A DNA stretch of 32,419 bases from Pseudodesulfovibrio sp. S3 (GCF_004025585.1 NZ_QTZO01000025.1:1-32419); one strand, 5' to 3'. Shown: positions 23,308 through 32,087, counted from the first letter of the stretch. Numbers and translations are program-made. The notes: generated from the sequence alone by a model not told the origin.

Positions 23308-24327
23308 TTGGCCGCCCCCAGGATCTCCGTGACCATGCCCTGCCACAATTGCGGGGATACCGTGGGCAGGGCCCTGGACAGCCTGCTTGGCCAGACCTGT
23401 ACGGATTTCGAGGTGGTGGCCGTTGATGATGGCAGCGACGACGACACAGCGGGTGTCCTGGCCGAATATGCGCGTCGGGATGCCCGTATTCGGACCTTTT
23501 CCATCGAGCACGGTGGGGTGATCGTGGCGGCCAATGCGGCCATTGAAGCGGCCAGAGGGGCATATATTGCCCGCATGGACGCGGACGACGAATGCATGGC
23601 TGAGCGGCTGGCTGTCCAGTCGCAATTGCTCGACGACAATCCAGGCATCGGGCTGGTGGGCTGCCGGGTTCGGTTCGGCGGCTGCCGCAAGCGGTGTGCC
23701 GGATATGCCCGGTACGTGGACTGGACCAACACGATCCTGACCCAGGAAGCCATAAGTTTGAACCGGTTCGTGGAGTTCCCGGTGCCCAATCCGTCCATCA
23801 TGTTTCGGCGGGAGTGTCTGGAAGCATACGGTTCATACCGCGAAGGGGATTTCCCTGAGGATTACGAAATGCTTCTGCGCTGGCTGGAGGCCGGGGTGCG
23901 CATGCTCAAGGCGGACCAAATTCTGCTGCAATGGAATGACCCGCCCAGGCGGCTTTCCCGCACTCATCCCCGTTACGATGTGGATGCCTTCTACCGCATC
24001 AAGAGCGAGTATCTGGCACGTTGGCTCAAGGACAACAATCCGCACCATCCCGTGGTGCATATCTTGGGATCGGGCCGGACTACGCGCAAGCGGGCCGACC
24101 TGCTTCTCGATCACGGCATCGAGTTTGCCGCCTATTACGACATAGACCCTCGCAAGATAGGCCATGTGATTGGCGGGGTGCCGGTTATAGACAGGAATGA
24201 CATTCCGGCACCGGGAGCGGCGTTCTGTCTGCCATATGTGGGCAGCCGGGGGGCGCGGGAGGATATCGCCGAATTCCTCGGCGGGCGGGGCTACGTGCTT
24301 GGTCGGGATTATCTGCCCGTGGCCTGA
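23308..24327 (+). CDS. Family 2 glycosyltransferase with C-terminal extra domain
   Basis: A 339-residue GT-A fold enzyme that transfers sugar from a nucleotide donor, probably to a surface glycan. The N-terminal strand is ISVTMPCHNCGDTV, followed by VVAVDDGSDDDT, the metal-binding ARMDADDE (near 92-99) and FPEDYEMLLRW with the catalytic acidic pair near 187. Residues from about 245 leave the GT fold: VVHILGSGRTTRKRADLL and YYDIDPRKIGHVIGGVPVI look like a nucleotide-binding or sugar-isomerase-like Rossmann module. The start chosen is TTG at 23308, two bases after the thiolase stop, with AAGGA nine bases upstream; it gives the usual short run before the first strand. In-frame GTG 23329 and ATG 23335 would cut that strand. 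No membrane segment is seen. Confidence 0.85.
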   Translation: MAAPRISVTMPCHNCGDTVGRALDSLLGQTCTDFEVVAVDDGSDDDTAGVLAEYARRDARIRTFSIEHGGVIVAANAAIEAARGAYIARMDADDECMAERLAVQSQLLDDNPGIGLVGCRVRFGGCRKRCAGYARYVDWTNTILTQEAISLNRFVEFPVPNPSIMFRRECLEAYGSYREGDFPEDYEMLLRWLEAGVRMLKADQILLQWNDPPRRLSRTHPRYDVDAFYRIKSEYLARWLKDNNPHHPVVHILGSGRTTRKRADLLLDHGIEFAAYYDIDPRKIGHVIGGVPVIDRNDIPAPGAAFCLPYVGSRGAREDIAEFLGGRGYVLGRDYLPVA

Positions 24328-24380
24328 GTCTTCCATTCTTGTCTGATATCTGTCACTCTCTGCGCAATCCGGGAGGAACC

Positions 24381-25229
24381 ATGGCCGAATCACATGATAT
24401 TAAACAGGAACTGATGAAACCCCGCCGGCCCTGGCTGGCCGGGTTGCTTTCCCTCGTGGCCACAGGATTGGGGCAGGTCTACAACGGGCAGTGGAAGAAG
24501 GGTGCCGGTTTTTTTGCAGCCGAGGTGTTTGTCACCACGACCATGATCCGGTTCTGGGCCGATTTCGGGTCCATGCTTTTATGCCTGGCCATCCTGTTCG
24601 GTTACAATCTTTTCGTGGCGGGTGAAGCCTTTGCCTCGGCCCGAAAGCAGGGCGGCTACACGCTGCAGCCCTATAACCGGTGGTGGGTGTACGGACTGTG
24701 CCTCCTTGTCAGTGCCTTTTCCGGGGTGGTTCTGGAGAAGGTGATCGAAGGCCATTTCTACAAGGCCTACAAGGCGCCGTCAGGCTCCATGCTGCCCACT
24801 ATCCTGACAGGCGACCGTTTCATGGTGGAGGTGCTTTCCGATGACGATTCCGTTGAGCGGGGGTATATCGTGATTTTTTCCTCACCGGAAACCGATGGAA
24901 AGGACTTTGTAAAGCGGATCGTGGGTCTGCCGGGAGAAACCGTGGAGATTCGGGACAAGGTGGTGTTCATCAACGGTCAGCCCCTTGAGGAACCCTATGC
25001 CCGACACACCAAACTCGACATGTTTCCCATGCGCGACAATTTCGGGCCGTTCATCCTTGGTGCGGACGAATACTTCGTACTCGGCGACAACCGTGAAGAC
25101 AGCTATGATTCGCGTTGGCTGGGGCCGGTCAAAAGAGACCGGATCATGGGGAGAGCCCGGTATGTCTATTTCCCGGCGGAGTTCGGGGTGGACGGCTGGT
25201 CGGAGCGGCTGGGGATGGAATATGAATGA
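24381..25229 (+). CDS. lepB: Signal peptidase I with an N-terminal multi-helix extension
   Basis: A 282-residue membrane protease that removes signal peptides from exported proteins. The catalytic part begins near residue 125: PSGSMLPTILTGD holds nucleophile Ser136, DFVKRIVGLPGE holds the general base Lys178, and VLGDNREDSYDSRWLGPV is the box E signature. Before it lie about 120 residues with at least three hydrophobic segments (about 18-32, 42-60, 64-82, and 101-119), starting with a GLLSLVATGLGQVYNGQ stretch like the TM2-type motif. That extension is more than the one or two anchoring helices of common LepB. The ATG at 24381 has a perfect SD GGGAGGAACC. It closes the carrier-thiolase-glycosyltransferase run after a 53-bp gap and converges on the gene at 25242 with only 12 bp between. 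Confidence 0.95.
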   Translation: MAESHDIKQELMKPRRPWLAGLLSLVATGLGQVYNGQWKKGAGFFAAEVFVTTTMIRFWADFGSMLLCLAILFGYNLFVAGEAFASARKQGGYTLQPYNRWWVYGLCLLVSAFSGVVLEKVIEGHFYKAYKAPSGSMLPTILTGDRFMVEVLSDDDSVERGYIVIFSSPETDGKDFVKRIVGLPGETVEIRDKVVFINGQPLEEPYARHTKLDMFPMRDNFGPFILGADEYFVLGDNREDSYDSRWLGPVKRDRIMGRARYVYFPAEFGVDGWSERLGMEYE

Positions 25230-25241
25230 TTTCGGGGCGGA

Positions 25242-26267
25242 CTACCAGAACTCTCTGGCTGCAAACAAACCGTCAGCCTGGTTGATCTTGAGCGGATAGA
25301 CCTCTTTTATGTCCAGGGCGTCCATGTAGCCCAACACCAGAATGAGGTTGGTCAACCGGGCGTCTGCGAATTCGCTGTTGAAATCCGCATCGGGTTTGTC
25401 GGTCCATTCCTGCAGGGCCCGGGCAACGTCGTCACGCGTGTAGGATTCCTTGCGAACGCCCATCATCTCGGGAACCCCGTAATAATGCACACCGCCGATT
25501 CCGGCCACGAACAGGTTGGATTGGTGCAGGCGGGATGTGATGAGCGGAGGAACGGTCACGGCGGCGTGAGACCGAATGAAAGTCAGGGCCTGTTCGACTT
25601 GGCCCGCGCTGACCGGGTTGGGGCTTGTTGTTGTGGTGACGTCCTTCTTCTGGATGGAACCGATGACGATGTTCTTGAATGAGACCGAGGACATGGGATC
25701 GATGTAGAAGAGCAGGCCGCCGTCCTGGCGTCGGAGGGTCATCTGCATACTTCCGGCACCGATGTCCCAGACCAGCAGATCCCTGGACGTGGAGTTGAGC
25801 TCCTGGCGCACGGCGTGATAGCTGAGCATGGCGGCCTGTTGCTCGGAAATGATGCGGGAGGAGATGCCGGTTTCCTTCTTGATGCTGACGAAGTAGGCTC
25901 GCCCGTTCCTGGCATCCTGGAAAACCTTGCCGCCTACTGCGGAATATTCCTGGGCGGTATGCTGTTCTGCGATGGCCTTGAGTTTCTTCAGGACAATGAT
26001 GCCCTGGGCCATGATTTCCTTGCTCAGATTGTTGTCGTAGGAACGGGCCAGGTCTTCGGCGAAATCGACTTTTTCCGACAGGGTTTCGATGGTCTTGACG
26101 ATGTGGCCGGTGGGGATGTCCACGTCGGCGATGGTGCATTTGATGACAGCGGAACCGATGTCGAAGGCGGCGCGTCGGACCACGGTGGTGTCCTGGGCCG
26201 GGCTCGCGGAGGCATAGCAAAGGCAGGCCAGCAATCCGGTCAGAAATACACGTGTTAGTATGCTCAT
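25242..26267 (-). CDS. Exported Ppx/GppA-like actin-fold protein
   Basis: A 341-residue protein of the exopolyphosphatase/guanosine pentaphosphatase superfamily. Unlike Ppx and GppA it begins with a Sec signal peptide (hydrophobic VFLTGLLACLCYAS followed by ASPA, cleavage near residue 24). The ASKHA phosphate-binding loops are recognisable at AAFDIGSAVIKCTIADV (33-49) and LLVWDIGAGSMQMTL (about 164-178), and an adenosine-type FVAGIGGVHYYG follows near 250. The catalytic Glu seen in Ppx (in the EQQAA-type segment) may be present at SEQQAA near residue 140. It lacks the C-terminal HD domain of long Ppx forms. Periplasmic location implies a phosphate-ester substrate outside the cytoplasm, since ATP is absent there; this is inference. 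The SD is GGGGAGGA, close to the ATG. It is 83 bp after mltG on the same strand. Confidence 0.8.
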   Translation of the reverse strand: MSILTRVFLTGLLACLCYASASPAQDTTVVRRAAFDIGSAVIKCTIADVDIPTGHIVKTIETLSEKVDFAEDLARSYDNNLSKEIMAQGIIVLKKLKAIAEQHTAQEYSAVGGKVFQDARNGRAYFVSIKKETGISSRIISEQQAAMLSYHAVRQELNSTSRDLLVWDIGAGSMQMTLRRQDGGLLFYIDPMSSVSFKNIVIGSIQKKDVTTTTSPNPVSAGQVEQALTFIRSHAAVTVPPLITSRLHQSNLFVAGIGGVHYYGVPEMMGVRKESYTRDDVARALQEWTDKPDADFNSEFADARLTNLILVLGYMDALDIKEVYPLKINQADGLFAAREFW

Positions 26268-26350
26268 CTTCCTCCCCGATGAATCCTCAAACTACCTGTT
26301 CAGGCTATAGGAAAAAGAGTCGACAGGCAATGGCAACCAGCCCCATCCGG

Positions 26351-27412
26351 CTATTTGGTGGATTTGTATGTCTCGTTATTGCGCCTGAGTTGGTACTGCC
26401 GGACCGCCTGGTTGTGTTCCTCCAGGTTCTTGCTGAAATGATGCGAGCCGTCGCCCTTGGCCACGAAATAGAGGTAGCTGTGTTCTTCGGGATGAACCGC
26501 AGCCAGGAGCGCGTCCAGTCCCGGTGAACAGATGGGGCCGGGCGGCAGTCCCTGGATGGCATAGGTGTTGTAAGGGTTGTTCTTGTCCAGGAGATCGCTT
26601 TTCTTGATGTTTCCGTCAAAATCAGGGCCGAGGCCGTAAATTATGGTCGGGTCGCATTGGATGAGCATGCGTTTTTTCAGGCGGTTGTGGAACACGCCGG
26701 ATATGCGCTTGCGTTCAGTCATGTCCCCGGTTTCCTTTTCTATGAGCGAGGCAAGGATGACCTTTTGGTGCATCTCCTCGAATTCCGGGAGTCCGCTTGG
26801 CCAGACCTTGGCCGCGTTTTTGAAAAATTCCTTGAGCATGAGGCGGATCATGAATCGGGAGGGGTTCTCCTTGGGCGGGGTGAGCAGGTAGGTCTCAGGG
26901 AAGAGATATCCTTCGGCGTCCTTGGCCTCGATGCCGAAGGCGGCCAACAGTTCCTTGTCGGCCTGGGCCTGGGCGAAGTCGGCATAGGTGCCGAGGTCGG
27001 CCTCTTCGATGATTTTGGCGGTCTGCCACCAGGTCAATCCTTCACGCACGGAGACCCTTTTCATGATGCCGGTCGAAGAGGTCAGTTCCAGAAGAACCCG
27101 TTCGGGCACCCATCCGGTGGAGAGCGCGAATACCCCGGCGCGGACAGCCGAACCTTTGCCCGTGCGAACGGCCAGTTTATAGAAGCGGCGGGTGTCGGAG
27201 ATCACCCCTTCGGCCTTCAGATTCTGGGCGATGGCGGTGAAGACCTGTCCCGGTTCGACGCGGAAAAGGACATCCCGTCCCGGGGTCTCGGGCGGTGTCG
27301 TCAGGAACTGTTGCTCCTGCCATGCCCTGTACCATTGGAAACCGCCTGCGCCGAGTGCGGCGAGCAGGAACAGGGTGCTGAAGGCTATCAGGATGGTCCG
27401 TTTTCGAGCCAT
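26351..27412 (-). CDS. mltG: Endolytic peptidoglycan transglycosylase
   Basis: A 353-residue inner-membrane lytic transglycosylase that cleaves nascent glycan strands and sets chain length. Residues about 6-26 form one transmembrane anchor. A LysM-like region follows (VLFRVEPGQVFTAIAQNLKAE, about 48-68 in part), then the YceG domain with the catalytic Glu225 in ASLIEKETGD and the downstream signature SGVFHNRLKKRMLIQCDPTIIYGLG (residues 238-262). The C-terminal part NPYNTYAIQGLPPGPICSPG is also typical. The ruvX gene overlaps its first 25 bp, so translation of the two is probably coupled. An unusual feature is a Trp-Trp pair in the middle domain (LTWWQ). No other protein family fits. Confidence 0.96.
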   Translation of the reverse strand: MARKRTILIAFSTLFLLAALGAGGFQWYRAWQEQQFLTTPPETPGRDVLFRVEPGQVFTAIAQNLKAEGVISDTRRFYKLAVRTGKGSAVRAGVFALSTGWVPERVLLELTSSTGIMKRVSVREGLTWWQTAKIIEEADLGTYADFAQAQADKELLAAFGIEAKDAEGYLFPETYLLTPPKENPSRFMIRLMLKEFFKNAAKVWPSGLPEFEEMHQKVILASLIEKETGDMTERKRISGVFHNRLKKRMLIQCDPTIIYGLGPDFDGNIKKSDLLDKNNPYNTYAIQGLPPGPICSPGLDALLAAVHPEEHSYLYFVAKGDGSHHFSKNLEEHNQAVRQYQLRRNNETYKSTK

Positions 27413-27810
27413 GAGCGAAGGATGATGACGGCTGCCTGGCTGTCCAGGGCCATCTTGCGTTTCTTGCCGCGAACATTGGCGGCGTTGAGTTCTTCTTCGG
27501 CCTGGGCCGAGGTCAGCCGTTCGTCCATAAGATGAATGGGAACAGCAGTCCGGCGCCCCAGGCTCCCGGCGAAATTCCGGGCCTGGCGGGTGGTCAGGGT
27601 GTCCTTGCCGTCCAGGGAAAGGGGCAGCCCCACCACCACGGCTTCAATGGATTCATTCTGTATGATTTCGATCAGTTCGTCAAAGAGAGAGTCGCGGGTC
27701 GTCCGCTCTATGGTCTTGAACGGCGAGACCAGGGTGCCGGTGCGGTCGCTGACGGACAATCCCACCCGCTTGAGGCCGAAATCGATGCCCAGAGCGCGCA
27801 CCCTACACAT
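27388..27810 (-). CDS. ruvX: Putative pre-16S rRNA nuclease / Holliday junction resolvase-like protein
   Basis: A 140-residue YqgF/RuvX protein with an RNase H-like fold, needed for 5' end maturation of 16S rRNA. The catalytic acidic residues sit in ALGIDFGLKRVG (Asp10), LMDERLTS (about Asp96-Glu97) and ALDSQAA (about Asp121). The EAVVVGLPLSLDG strand-turn near 56-68 is the family signature. Length is typical. It overlaps the thioesterase gene by 8 bp upstream and mltG by 25 bp downstream; the mltG-ruvX neighbourhood is common in bacteria. The start ATG follows a weak SD inside the thioesterase coding sequence. No odd features. Confidence 0.94.
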   Translation of the reverse strand: MCRVRALGIDFGLKRVGLSVSDRTGTLVSPFKTIERTTRDSLFDELIEIIQNESIEAVVVGLPLSLDGKDTLTTRQARNFAGSLGRRTAVPIHLMDERLTSAQAEEELNAANVRGKKRKMALDSQAAVIILRSWLENGPS

Positions 27811-28213
27811 CCTCCAGCGGCTTCTTCATGCGGTACCCCATGGCCTGGACATCGGCCACCAGTGCGCCGCCGTCGTCAAAGACCTTCACGGAATAGGTGG
27901 CCATGCGCCCGCCCGCCGAGAGTTCCTGGGCCTTGGCAATGAGCGTCCCGTCGGTGGCGGGGTTGAGGTAGGCGATGGACAGGTTCACGGCCAGGGCGAC
28001 ATTGCCGTGGCTGTTGGCCGCTGCACCGAAGGCGGTCTCCGCCAGGGTATAGATGGCTCCTGCGTTGACCGTTCCGAAGGGATTGCGGTGCCCGTCCCTG
28101 ATGACCATGCGACAGGTAGCCGAGCCGGGTGCAACGTCAACGACCTCGATGCCCGCCAGTCGGGCGAAGCTGTTTTTCTCGCCGAGGAGTTTTTTTACGC
28201 CGTCGCAGTCCAT
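27803..28213 (-). CDS. PaaI-type hotdog-fold thioesterase
   Basis: A 136-residue acyl-CoA thioesterase of the PaaI/DUF4442-like hotdog group. The conserved catalytic region is GHRNPFGTVNAGAIYTLAETAFG (residues 39-61), in which the HGG-type pattern is replaced by NPFGTVNAG, with Glu58 as the probable catalytic acid. Later strands NGNVALAVNLSIAYLNPAT (near 70, written SHGNVALAVNLSIAYLNP) and GRMATYSVKVFDDGG complete the fold. Expected substrates are aromatic or medium-chain acyl-CoAs; none can be chosen. The SD GGAGG lies five bases before the ATG at 28213. It is the first gene of the tightly overlapping thioesterase-ruvX-mltG unit. The FAD/Fe-S dehydrogenase ends 81 bp upstream. Confidence 0.88.
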   Translation of the reverse strand: MDCDGVKKLLGEKNSFARLAGIEVVDVAPGSATCRMVIRDGHRNPFGTVNAGAIYTLAETAFGAAANSHGNVALAVNLSIAYLNPATDGTLIAKAQELSAGGRMATYSVKVFDDGGALVADVQAMGYRMKKPLEDV

Positions 28214-28294
28214 GATCGCCTCCGTGGTGTCAACGCAGCATCAAAAGAACATGGGGGGTGGTTCCGGTCAATAGGAAGGAATCCCGTACCGAGC

Positions 28295-31200
28295 CTACGC
28301 GCCCTTCTGCTCCACTTGGCCGAGCATGTCCTTGAGTTCCCGCTTCCAACTGGGTCCGCCCACGGCCTCGGCCAGGTATTCCACGGCGTGGATGACCCGG
28401 TTGGGCAGCTTCATCTGGAGCATGGACCGCTTTATGCCCACCTTGCAGGACGGGCAGCCGACCACGATGGGCCGGAGCTTTTCGTGGACCAGGTCCTCGC
28501 GCAGTTGCTCCTGTTTGCGTTCGCGCAGTCGGTTGTAGATGGCGGGACTGGTCAGGGCACCCAGGCCGGATTCACCGCAGCAGCCGGGTGAAAGCTCGAT
28601 GTTGGTGCCGGTCAGTTTCGCCAGGGCCGTCCGATACATTTCCGGGGCCTTGAGCTTGGAAACATCGGTCCATTCGGCGTGACAGGCCGCATGGTACAGG
28701 ACCGGTTCGGCCCGACGTACGGCAGGCAGCCGTTCCAGAAGGAATTGGACCACGTCCAGGTGTTTGAGCGGGTCGGCCAGTTCCGAGGAGAAATCATAGG
28801 TTTCCAGCGACTCCCGGCAGGTGCCGCAGGCCGTGAGCAAGGTGGTTGCCTTGAGGCCCGCCTTGCCGGTTTTGACCAGGAGGTCGAGGAATTCCTGCAC
28901 GTTGCGGTGGCGGTTGGTCTTGTATGCCTCTTCGCATCCCGAGGCCAGCAGCGGGTAGCCGCAGCACATGTGATGGTCGGGCAGGACCACGTTTACGCCG
29001 CTTTTGAGCAGCAGGTAGATGGAGGCCATGCCTATGGAGCGGGAAAAGAGCGAGGCTCCGCAGCCCGGAAAATAGAGCACGGTCTCGTCGCGTTCCGCAC
29101 CGGGGGTCTTGAATATCGAGCCGTTTTCCAGGTGCAGTTCCTCTGCAAGGCTATGGAAATCGATATGCGGACTGCGATGCTTGACCACGGGAGACTGGAC
29201 CTTGGACAGCCAGCGGGCCGGGATCATGCCCAGGGTCTTGTCCTGGAGGGATTGTCCCACTGACAGGATCTTGGCCGCCACGGGCAGGCTGTTGGTCGGG
29301 TTCTTGGCCAGATTGCGCAGAATGATCTGCTTGAGGGGATGGCCGGATTTGCCCTTGGAATCGAGGAAGGAACGCATGGACAGGGCGGCTCCGGCAGAGT
29401 CGATCTTCACCGGGCAGGCAGCCTGGCATTTGCCGCAGGCCGTGCAGTGATCCATGAGGTTGCGCAGCTCCCGCATCAGTTCATGGGCCGGTTCTCCGGT
29501 CTGGATCTGGGAGTAGTAGATGCCCTCGATGAGTGCGCCCAGCGCGATGTTCTTGTTGCGCGGGTGGTACATCAGTCCCTTGGCCGGATAATACATTGGG
29601 CAGACCTGTTTGCACTTGCCGCAGCGGGTGCAGGTCTGGATGTTCTTGAGCAGGCCCATGAGGGCTTCCTTGTCCTTGAGCGCAGTATCGTCCAGGTCCT
29701 GGATGAGCCTGTTGAAGGAGAAGGTGAACGGTTCGCTGGTCAGCTTTTGTGCGGTCAGTTTGCCGGGGTTGAATACGCCGCCCGGGTCCACGATTTTTCG
29801 GTATTCCTTGAGCGCCTTGATTTTTTCTTCGCTCAGGAACGCGATCTTGGTGATGCCGATGCCGTGTTCTCCGGTTACCTGTCCGCCGATTTCCAGCACT
29901 TTGGTCATGACCGTATTCGCAGCCTCGTGGGCCGCGGCGAGCATCTGCGGGTCATTGGAGTTGACCGGAAGGTTGACGTGGCAGTTGCCGTCGCCAGCGT
30001 GCATGTGGTTGGCGATGACGATGCGTTTGAGCTGCATCTCCTGCCACAGGGCTTTGATCTCGCGGTCGAGCTTGGGATAGGTGTCGCGCAGTTTCAGGAA
30101 CAGGAATCGGCACTGGGCCTCCTGTTCGGCATCGGAAAAATCCTTGGCAGTGACCGATCCGTCGAGGATGGACCGGATGCGTAAGCGCGCCTCTGCAATG
30201 TCCTTGTCTTCGGGGTTGACGCCTTCCAGGTCGATGACCTTGTCCAGGGTGGTCGAGTATATCTTGGCCAGATAGATGAGGTTCAGGTTTTCCAGGAAGT
30301 CCGAGAAGTCCGGGATGACTTCCATGGGAATGACCACGTCCTCGTTGATCTTGAAACCGGAAGTGCGCTTGGCGATGGCGGAAAGCTTGTGCCGGTCCTC
30401 CCAGAACAGTTCCGCTTCCTTTTCGTCGCGGGCCGCGAATACGTCCACGCCGTCGTAAGGCTGGGCCAGGGCCAGCACGGTCTGGACGGCCGCGTCCAGC
30501 GCCTCCTTGTCGTCCGAGTCGAGCTGGACGATGATCACGGAAATGGGGTCGCCTTCGTACTGGGTGGATTTGGTTTGATATTCAATGGCTTGGACGTACT
30601 TGGTCCCGAATTCCTCCAGTGCGGAGATTTTGACCAGGTCGCCGTCCTCGCGGATGGTGTCGCGCATGGCTACCACATCCTTGATGACGAGCATGGCCGT
30701 GTGCATACTGCGGCCGAAAAATTCCAGGCAGAGCACGCGGGAGTGCGTCAGGGCGGGGTAGCAGATAAAGGTGGCGGTGGTGATGATCCCGTCCGTGCCT
30801 TCCTTCTGTACGCCGGGCAGGCCGCCCAGGTATTTGTTGGACACGTCCTTGCCCAGTCCCGGACCGCGGATTTCGTCTCCCTTGAGCGTCACGGTATCCA
30901 CAGGTTTGCCGGATTCGTCGACGATTTCGAATACGGCCACGTCGGCGGAATAGATCTTGTGGCGAGGGTGGTCTTTGCGGCGTACCTCGATGAGCGAACC
31001 GTCAGGCCGAACCATGCGGTAGCTCAGGATGTTGTCGATGGTGGTGCCGTATTCAAAGGCGAAGGGACCGCCTGCGTTTTCGGAGATGTTGCCGCCCAGG
31101 GACGAACCCGCCTTGGAGGCCGGGTCCACGGTGAAGAGCAGTCCCTTTTTCGCCGCGGCCTGGATGGCGTTCAGGGTGATGACGCCGGACTGGGCGGTCA

Positions 31201-31816
31201 TGGTGCGTTCGGCCGGGTTGATGTCGATAATCTTTTTGAACCGGGACAGGGACAGGATCACGCAGCGCGCCTCGGCCGGGATGGCCCCGCCTGTGGCGCC
31301 GGTGCCACCGCCGCGCGGGATGATGCCGAAATGCATTTCAATGGCCAGCCTGACAATGCCTTGAATCTGGGCTTCGTCCTCCGGGAAAAGCACGAGCATG
31401 GGCAGTTCCATGCGCAGGTCGGTGGCGTCCGTGGCCGTTTCCACGCGGGAGTGCGGTTCATGGCCGATGCAGTTGTCCGGCATGAACGTTTTGAGCCGTT
31501 CGATGATTTTGTCGCGGAAGGCGAGTTCGTTTTCGTGCCGTTCCCAGAACATCTCGATGCCCTTGGTCAGGATGGTGGCGAATTCGCGGTCCAGCATGGG
31601 ACGGGACATGTTCAGCCGCCGTTCCACGGCCTTCTTGACCATCTCAGGGTCGATGAACGGATTGTAGCGCACCAGGAAGAGTTCGGCAGCCAGGTTGGAG
31701 GCGAGCTTCTTCACCTTTTCGGGCCAGTGCTGATACTGTTCCATGTCCACCACGCCGAGGGCGCGGGTGATGAGCTGTTCGTCTGATATCGATATATGGG
31801 GACCGAGTTGGGCCAT
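28295..31816 (-). CDS. FAD- and Fe-S-binding D-lactate dehydrogenase-type oxidoreductase (fused)
   Basis: A 1173-residue cytoplasmic or membrane-associated oxidoreductase joining a GlcD-type flavoprotein to a GlpC/CCG-type Fe-S subunit. About 137-355 is the PCMH FAD-binding domain (IIPRGGGTGATGGAI, GSSLGGNISENAGG). About 395-690 is the FAD-oxidase C-terminal domain with NHMHAGDGNCHVNLP near 603-617 and GEHGIGITK near 649. Two [4Fe-4S] motifs follow: Cys729-x2-Cys732-x2-Cys735-x3-Cys739 and Cys791-x2-Cys794-x2-Cys797-x3-Cys801. The end has two CCG domains (FPGCG near 916, HHMCCGYP near 949, and a later HAACHAEW with PGCCGESGLG). Such fusions oxidise D-lactate or a similar 2-hydroxyacid and pass electrons to a quinone or menaquinone-linked complex; lactate is the classic donor of sulfate reducers. 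Exact substrate is unproven. It starts at ATG 31816 with GGAG nine bases upstream. Confidence 0.93.
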   Translation of the reverse strand: MAQLGPHISISDEQLITRALGVVDMEQYQHWPEKVKKLASNLAAELFLVRYNPFIDPEMVKKAVERRLNMSRPMLDREFATILTKGIEMFWERHENELAFRDKIIERLKTFMPDNCIGHEPHSRVETATDATDLRMELPMLVLFPEDEAQIQGIVRLAIEMHFGIIPRGGGTGATGGAIPAEARCVILSLSRFKKIIDINPAERTMTAQSGVITLNAIQAAAKKGLLFTVDPASKAGSSLGGNISENAGGPFAFEYGTTIDNILSYRMVRPDGSLIEVRRKDHPRHKIYSADVAVFEIVDESGKPVDTVTLKGDEIRGPGLGKDVSNKYLGGLPGVQKEGTDGIITTATFICYPALTHSRVLCLEFFGRSMHTAMLVIKDVVAMRDTIREDGDLVKISALEEFGTKYVQAIEYQTKSTQYEGDPISVIIVQLDSDDKEALDAAVQTVLALAQPYDGVDVFAARDEKEAELFWEDRHKLSAIAKRTSGFKINEDVVIPMEVIPDFSDFLENLNLIYLAKIYSTTLDKVIDLEGVNPEDKDIAEARLRIRSILDGSVTAKDFSDAEQEAQCRFLFLKLRDTYPKLDREIKALWQEMQLKRIVIANHMHAGDGNCHVNLPVNSNDPQMLAAAHEAANTVMTKVLEIGGQVTGEHGIGITKIAFLSEEKIKALKEYRKIVDPGGVFNPGKLTAQKLTSEPFTFSFNRLIQDLDDTALKDKEALMGLLKNIQTCTRCGKCKQVCPMYYPAKGLMYHPRNKNIALGALIEGIYYSQIQTGEPAHELMRELRNLMDHCTACGKCQAACPVKIDSAGAALSMRSFLDSKGKSGHPLKQIILRNLAKNPTNSLPVAAKILSVGQSLQDKTLGMIPARWLSKVQSPVVKHRSPHIDFHSLAEELHLENGSIFKTPGAERDETVLYFPGCGASLFSRSIGMASIYLLLKSGVNVVLPDHHMCCGYPLLASGCEEAYKTNRHRNVQEFLDLLVKTGKAGLKATTLLTACGTCRESLETYDFSSELADPLKHLDVVQFLLERLPAVRRAEPVLYHAACHAEWTDVSKLKAPEMYRTALAKLTGTNIELSPGCCGESGLGALTSPAIYNRLRERKQEQLREDLVHEKLRPIVVGCPSCKVGIKRSMLQMKLPNRVIHAVEYLAEAVGGPSWKRELKDMLGQVEQKGA

Positions 31817-32087
31817 GTCTTATTACTCCATGGTGATATTCGTGAAGGCAAGAGGAGTAAGACCTTTTTAAATGAATGGCAAGTTTTTGGGGGGCGCTTC
31901 GAGCTGGCTGGCTTTCGCTTTGGGCAGCGGGCCTGAAGAAATAAGGAAGGCCGCCCAGGGGGCGGCTTCTTGTTTTGGGATGCGCGCCTTTGGCGCGAGA
32001 GGCATTGTTTGGGGCTTGCCGCCCCAAAGGCATTCCATGTCCTTCTTCGCGGGTGTGTGCGTGTTCCCCTTGCAGCAAGTCTGAAGA
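31817..32087. other. Intergenic region with several hairpins, no gene
   Basis: Upstream of the dehydrogenase gene no frame is supported. Three hairpins are visible. GCCGCC (31950-31955) pairs with GGCGGC (31961-31966), with CTTCTTGTTTT after it, terminator-like on the plus strand. CGCGCC-TTT-GGCGCG lies at 31983-31997. TTTGGGGC (32008-32015) pairs with GCCCCAAA (32021-32028). The last two resemble GC-rich mosaic elements like the 126-138 hairpin at the left end. A promoter for the dehydrogenase must lie before 31816 on the minus strand, but no convincing -35/-10 pair was found. Confidence 0.5.

Noticed and set aside
29339..31786. Two long plus-strand frames opposite the FAD/Fe-S dehydrogenase
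   Set aside because: Antisense shadows; the minus strand carries all flavin and cluster motifs.
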